DNA of 64,000 nucleotides from Oscillospiraceae bacterium. Its GTDB lineage: Bacteria; Bacillota; Clostridia; Saccharofermentanales; Saccharofermentanaceae. Position numbers and translations under genes: made by a program. The DNA lies in NCBI GenBank assembly GCA_902780785.1, contig CACZGS010000003.1, positions 186,001-250,000 of the forward strand, in the 5' to 3' direction. The notes below the pieces were generated by a model that was not told the DNA's origin, made no database searches, and saw nothing but the letters and a program-made list of their open reading frames with translations. Each line of letters begins with the position of its first letter. Positions within the stretch are counted from its first letter, which is position 1. Below, piece by piece: positions 60,471-64,000 of this stretch.

Positions 60471-61313
60471 ATGCTTAACAAAGAATATCCTCTGCACGAC
60501 ATGAATGTTGTTTTCGACATGATCGAGAGCTCCATTGCAAAAGGCGGCACACACGATAAGACCGCTGAGGAGATGAATCTTCTCATGCATCTTTATGCAG
60601 GTCTCCCTGCAGAGGCAGTGGAAGAAGGCATGAAGTTCATCCACGGGAGAGCATGCGAGATCCCGGCAACATCTGACATTATCCCGCTCCACGTAAGGCT
60701 CATGAACCTTCTTGAATATCTCGAAAAGGTCGAATACTTAGCCGACATCCCTGCTACGCTCTCTACCGAAGAGATCACCAAGAGATCTGACATCATGAAC
60801 TCTCTTGATGAACACGAGAAGTTCTTCGGAACTCCCCTTCTTGGCTATCAGTTCAATATGGGCACCGCAGCTCCCGCTGAGGCCAAGGAAGGCGAAGATG
60901 ATAATAACGGCAGGCTCCTTCTCATGAACAGTCAGGCAGCTGTATTTGCCTGCGAAGATATCTATAAGACAGCGCTTTTCTACGAGAATAAGCTGGGCTT
61001 CAAGGCTTCACACTTAGACGACGAAGCAATGCCCCACATAAAGCTCACCAGAGACAACATCGCTATCGTCCTCGTTAAGGGCGAAGGCGATATTACAAAG
61101 CCCGCAAGAGAATACGGCATCAAGTACGACATGTATATCTACTGCTCAGAGCCTTTCTTGCTCCACAACGAAGTTGCGGGAAACGGCATCAAGATCGTCG
61201 AAGACCTCCCTGATGCAAAGGCTGCCCAAGGCATGACCACCAACCGCCAGTTCGTTTTCGAGGACATCGACGGAAGGCACATATGCGTATCGCAATATAT
61301 CGAAAGCAACTGA
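60471..61313 (+). CDS. VOC-superfamily protein with helical N-terminal domain
   Basis: 280 aa. Residues 1-130 form a mainly helical region of unknown function with several His, Asp and Glu residues (YPLHDMNVVFDMIESSIAKG, HVRLMNLLEYLEKVEY). From about 160 on is a glyoxalase/bleomycin-resistance (VOC) domain (QAAVFACEDIYKTALFYENK, then FEDIDGRHICVSQYIE). Such domains bind metal and act in dioxygenase, isomerase or antibiotic-binding roles; here only one VOC unit is visible. GGAG lies upstream of the ATG. No clustering partner hints at a substrate. Confidence 0.75.
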   Translation: MLNKEYPLHDMNVVFDMIESSIAKGGTHDKTAEEMNLLMHLYAGLPAEAVEEGMKFIHGRACEIPATSDIIPLHVRLMNLLEYLEKVEYLADIPATLSTEEITKRSDIMNSLDEHEKFFGTPLLGYQFNMGTAAPAEAKEGEDDNNGRLLLMNSQAAVFACEDIYKTALFYENKLGFKASHLDDEAMPHIKLTRDNIAIVLVKGEGDITKPAREYGIKYDMYIYCSEPFLLHNEVAGNGIKIVEDLPDAKAAQGMTTNRQFVFEDIDGRHICVSQYIESN

Positions 61314-61320
61314 GAATCAA

Positions 61321-61358
61321 AAAGACCTGCCACAGTTAAGTGACAGGCCTTTCTTTTT
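61321..61358. terminator. Bidirectional terminator
   Basis: An 11-pair stem with two mismatches (61321-61333 with 61340-61352) has T-runs on both flanks on the appropriate strand. It serves the VOC gene on the plus strand and the DUF4097 lipoprotein gene on the minus strand. Confidence 0.8.
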
Positions 61359-61372
61359 ATGGTTTATTGCAA

Positions 61373-62437
61373 TCAGATCTTGTGGAATCCTACATCGCCG
61401 GATGAGCAGTGGATCTCCATGTCATTGGTACCGTTACCGTTAATGTAATCCTTGCCGTCCTTTGTGAAAGGAAGTTCGTAGTTGAAGTCTCCGCTGGAGA
61501 TCTTTACGTGAACCGTAATATCGGAATCTTCCGGAATGCTTACGTCGATTCCGCCGGAGCTGCAGTTGATATTGGAAGTTGCGGGAGCCTTGTCGAGACT
61601 GATCGTGGAATGACCGCTTGAAGCCTTTGTATAAAGGTTCTTAACTTCGTCAGCATCAAGAACGATCGGACCGGAGCTTACTTCAACAGAAAGATCATCA
61701 ACTGTTCCCATGTCAGCCTTTACTCCGCCTGAAGAAGATTTGATCGTAGCGGTGCCTACATTACCTGTCTGGTATACTTCGACCTTTCCGGAAGAAGAAT
61801 TAATATCGAGATTATTGCAGTCGCCTTCCTGATCGAGCACGAGATTTCCTGAAGAAAGCTTAACTTTGATTGAATCGGCATTTCCCTTCTGAACGAGATC
61901 TACATTACCTGAAGAAGACTTATGCTCAATAGCCTTGGCAGAACAGGAGATCCTTGTATTGCCGGATGAAGCGTGTGATTTCAGCGAATCAGTCGTAAAG
62001 CTGTCCAGGAGAACGTCTCCGGATGATACATTGATGATGAACTCATCAAGGTTCTGGGCAGAAGGCAGAGTGATCTCAAGGGATTTCTCGATACCCGTGA
62101 AATTGAGTGCATTCTTGGAAGCGCAATATCTTACATAAAGAGTGTCACCGTCTACCCATGTATGAACCTGACGGTCCTTGTCGATGTCCTTGTTTACAGT
62201 TTCCTTTACTGAGACTGAATCAGTTTCTTTTCCCTTAACTGTTACATTGCCACAAGCATAATCGAGGTTGATCTTTGTGATCTTGTCATCGACCTCACGG
62301 TTTCCTGCTTCGTACTTGTCTGCATTCTCATACTTGTAATTGATCGTGTTGATAAATCCGATCGAACAACCTGTGAGGCAGACTGTTGCGGGTACGATAA
62401 GAGCCATTGCTCCTGCTACTAACTTACTTGTTTTCAT
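61373..62437 (-). CDS. DUF4097-type beta-solenoid lipoprotein
   Basis: 354 aa. The signal ends in CLTGCS, a lipobox with Cys at about residue 24, so the protein is a lipoprotein facing outward. From about residue 135 to the end, eleven SSG triplets recur at about 20-residue intervals (for example INVSSGDVLLD, HASSGNTRIS, KLSSGNLVLD), which fits a right-handed beta-solenoid of the DUF4097 family. It overlaps the anti-sigma gene by 14 bases and belongs to the ECF operon, so it is likely an envelope-stress effector or adhesin-like surface protein. Confidence 0.8.
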   Translation of the reverse strand: MKTSKLVAGAMALIVPATVCLTGCSIGFINTINYKYENADKYEAGNREVDDKITKINLDYACGNVTVKGKETDSVSVKETVNKDIDKDRQVHTWVDGDTLYVRYCASKNALNFTGIEKSLEITLPSAQNLDEFIINVSSGDVLLDSFTTDSLKSHASSGNTRISCSAKAIEHKSSSGNVDLVQKGNADSIKVKLSSGNLVLDQEGDCNNLDINSSSGKVEVYQTGNVGTATIKSSSGGVKADMGTVDDLSVEVSSGPIVLDADEVKNLYTKASSGHSTISLDKAPATSNINCSSGGIDVSIPEDSDITVHVKISSGDFNYELPFTKDGKDYINGNGTNDMEIHCSSGDVGFHKI

Positions 62438-63392
62438 TCTTTTTTCCTCCCTTTTTCATTCCAACTAAGAAGCCGATTCCGGCAATTAAGAGTCCTACAC
62501 CAACGATTGCAACAGGCGGTACTGATACACCTGAAGAATAAACAACGCCTGTCTCTGACATACTTGCTTCTGCAGAAGATGCGAGCATTGCGAGAACGCC
62601 TGACAAAGCGCCTGCGGATGCAATGCAAAGACCTGTCTTAACGCAAGCGTTGGATCTGAGATATCTGATGATCGCAAAGAACGCCCAGCACATTCCGACC
62701 AGAGGCATTGATACTGCAAATGCCATCGGGAAGAAATCCTTCATTCCCACAAAGAGACCGATCGAGAACATCATGAAAGCGAATGTTGCTGTGTATGCGC
62801 CCATGATCGCAAGGCCCTTGTGATTCTTAACATAAGCATTTACAGGTCTTCTGAACGCGATAAAAGGTGCGAAGAGCATCGTAAGGCCGAACAGTGTTGA
62901 CGAAGCTGCGACCAGGAACCAGCTGCCTCTTGTGTAGATGCAGATAATTCCGAGGAGAAGCAGAATGCTTCCCATAAAAGCTGTCATGGTCGTAAACATC
63001 TTATTCTCCGGAACCATGAGCGGAACAACGATAAGAGATGCCGCTACGAGGATTGATGCAAGAACGATGAAGAACCATGTAAGTCCTGCACCTGTCGCAA
63101 GGTTAACTATAAGGCATACGAGGATCGGTATCGCGAAGATCAATGCGATGATGCTTCCTGCAAATGCGCTCTTTCTCTTGAAGAATTTGGCCTGGGAATT
63201 AATTACCTCGTCCTTTTCCTTAACGATCTGCTCGTCTATGGTAACGTCGCTCATATCAGCGAACATCTTCTTGCATTCAGGACACTCGGCAAGATGTTCT
63301 TCAACGATCTTTTTGGTGGCTTCACTGCATATTTCGTCTTTATATAACGGAAGAAGATCCGAGATCAAATCACAATTATATTTCATATTCAT
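62424..63392 (-). CDS. Zinc-finger anti-sigma factor, membrane-bound
   Basis: The N-terminal zf-HC2 motif (CDLISDLLPLYKDEICSEAT, then HLAECPECKKMF) gives the Cys and His ligands of a ZAS-type anti-sigma domain. Eight or more membrane helices follow, many more than the single helix of classic RsiW-like proteins. A tail rich in Lys and Gly ends the 322 aa. It overlaps the sigma gene by 17 bases and the lipoprotein gene by 14 bases, so translation is coupled in both directions. It should hold the sigma factor at the membrane until an envelope signal releases it. Confidence 0.88.
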   Translation of the reverse strand: MNMKYNCDLISDLLPLYKDEICSEATKKIVEEHLAECPECKKMFADMSDVTIDEQIVKEKDEVINSQAKFFKRKSAFAGSIIALIFAIPILVCLIVNLATGAGLTWFFIVLASILVAASLIVVPLMVPENKMFTTMTAFMGSILLLLGIICIYTRGSWFLVAASSTLFGLTMLFAPFIAFRRPVNAYVKNHKGLAIMGAYTATFAFMMFSIGLFVGMKDFFPMAFAVSMPLVGMCWAFFAIIRYLRSNACVKTGLCIASAGALSGVLAMLASSAEASMSETGVVYSSGVSVPPVAIVGVGLLIAGIGFLVGMKKGGKKNENK

Positions 63393-63870
63393 CCATCCTT
63401 TCCTTAATCTTTAATCTGGCTCTGTGATACGTGACCCGGGCCCAGGTCTCGGTCTTTCCGAAGATTGAACCGATCTCAGCGAATGACAGCTCACCGAATA
63501 CCCTCAGCTGGAAGACTTCTTTGTACGGTTCCTCCAGCCGGTGGAGTATCGTGTGGATCCTTAGTGATGTTTCCCTGTCGGAGAGCTTTTCTTCAATTCC
63601 CTTATTCTCATCAGCAAGCTCTTCAGGGATCTCATCCTCCTGGTTCGCGTAATGCCTCTTGGAGTCGATGAAGATATTCTTCGCTATCGCGCACAGCCAC
63701 GTGTAACTGTCGCTGTCTCCCCTGAAGCTCTTATCAGTCGATATCGCCCTGAAAAAGGTCTCCTGGGTTATCTCCTCGGCATCGTTGCGATCCTTGGAAA
63801 GCGTCATTACGTAGGAGAAAACCTTCATGTAAAAGGCTTCATATAGCTTTTCTGCGGTTTTCTTATCCAC
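63376..63870 (-). CDS. ECF-family RNA polymerase sigma factor
   Basis: 164 aa with sigma region 2 (SYVMTLSKDRNDAEEITQET and FRAI) and region 4 (AEIGSIFGKTETWARVTYHR, followed by ARLKIK). Region 1.1 and region 3 are absent, as usual for the ECF group. The start is GTG. The ribosome site GAAAGG is 11 bases upstream and weak. A promoter of ECF type at 63909-63934 suggests autoregulation. It heads the operon sigma / anti-sigma / SSG-repeat lipoprotein. Confidence 0.92.
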   Translation of the reverse strand: MDKKTAEKLYEAFYMKVFSYVMTLSKDRNDAEEITQETFFRAISTDKSFRGDSDSYTWLCAIAKNIFIDSKRHYANQEDEIPEELADENKGIEEKLSDRETSLRIHTILHRLEEPYKEVFQLRVFGELSFAEIGSIFGKTETWARVTYHRARLKIKERMDEYEI

Positions 63871-63908
63871 GTATCAAACAACCTTTCTTTTTGTGATCTC
63901 ACCTGTTA

Positions 63909-63934
63909 GACGTAAGAATCGCAAATTCGTTACA
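63909..63934 (-). promoter_or_regulatory. ECF-type autoregulatory promoter
   Basis: Minus-strand TGTAAC (63929-63934) and CGTC (63909-63912) are spaced by 16 bases, as in the SigW/SigM-type promoters of Bacillus. A perfect 16-base palindrome TTGAAAAATTTTTCAA (63941-63956) lies just upstream and may act as an UP element or an operator. Confidence 0.75.
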
Positions 63935-64000
63935 AGAAAATTGAAAAATTTTTCAAATATTTTTCGAAGGCCTCGAAAGCCTTGATCTTATTGGGTTTTC

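Noticed and set aside
63967-63983. AAGGC/GCCTT stem at the end of the window
   Set aside because: Five pairs, no T-run on either strand, and the gene on the far side is not visible.
1-64000. CRISPR arrays, tRNA or rRNA genes, insertion sequences, prophage genes
   Set aside because: None was recognised on either strand; no regularly spaced repeats, transposase or integrase genes.

Overview
The window comes from a low- to mid-GC Gram-positive bacterium of the Bacillota, most likely class Clostridia. The evidence is an hrcA-led, CIRCE-controlled heat-shock operon, the L21-Prp-L27 arrangement with a Prp-cleavable L27 extension, SepF, MutS2, lipoprotein signals suited to a single membrane, AGGAGG-type ribosome binding sites and no outer-membrane genes. 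The gene content resembles gut or rumen Clostridia, but genus cannot be read from this sequence. No rRNA, tRNA, CRISPR array, insertion sequence or prophage was seen, and no gene-free stretch exceeds 300 bases.

Layout. 1-6.1 kb: the end of an unidentified plus-strand gene, then a minus-strand run hisS-aspS-lepB-lepA with its own promoter. 6.1-13.0 kb: a nested inverted repeat, then the heat-shock operon in transcription order hrcA-grpE-clpP-dnaK-dnaJ-prmA, with a sigma-A promoter and CIRCE operator in front and a terminator behind; clpP inside this operon is unusual. 13.1-18.2 kb: accessory genes, namely a membrane-anchored serine hydrolase, a HAD phosphatase, small unknown proteins, and a winged-helix regulator with an orphan sugar-ABC permease behind a promoter that holds a perfect inverted repeat in its spacer. 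18.2-24.1 kb: the most unusual locus, four J-domain-like membrane proteins whose HPD motif is degenerate, arranged around a divergent promoter and followed by a second, shorter Hsp70. 24.2-27.7 kb: glutamine synthetase, a LarA-type racemase and a PAP2 phosphatase. 27.8-33.2 kb: two cytoplasmic sugar-binding-domain/GGDEF proteins; the larger also carries an N-terminal GH16 domain whose nucleophile Glu is Gln. 33.3-46.2 kb: a PhoU-like protein, sepF, yggS, an HlyD-like adaptor, a PLP lyase, diacylglycerol kinase, acyl carrier protein with a MarR regulator, a CPBP protease, mutS2, pfkA and a sirtuin. 46.2-54.1 kb: uvrB-dnaE (overlapping by 4 bases), 1-phosphofructokinase, alkD and a PAP2-like protein. 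54.1-60.4 kb: a possible small RNA, then rplU-prp-rpmA-obgE, and murC with an unknown membrane protein. 60.5-63.9 kb: a VOC-domain protein and an autoregulated ECF sigma/anti-sigma pair driving a lipoprotein with eleven SSG repeats.

How the parts fit. Most of the window is housekeeping: translation, protein folding, DNA replication and repair, glycolysis and cell-wall synthesis. Three stretches look accessory and potentially new: the J-like/Hsp70 locus (18.2-24.1 kb), the pseudo-GH16/sugar-sensor/GGDEF pair (27.8-33.2 kb), and the ECF envelope-stress module (61.4-63.9 kb). Functions for the first two are inferred from domain content only.
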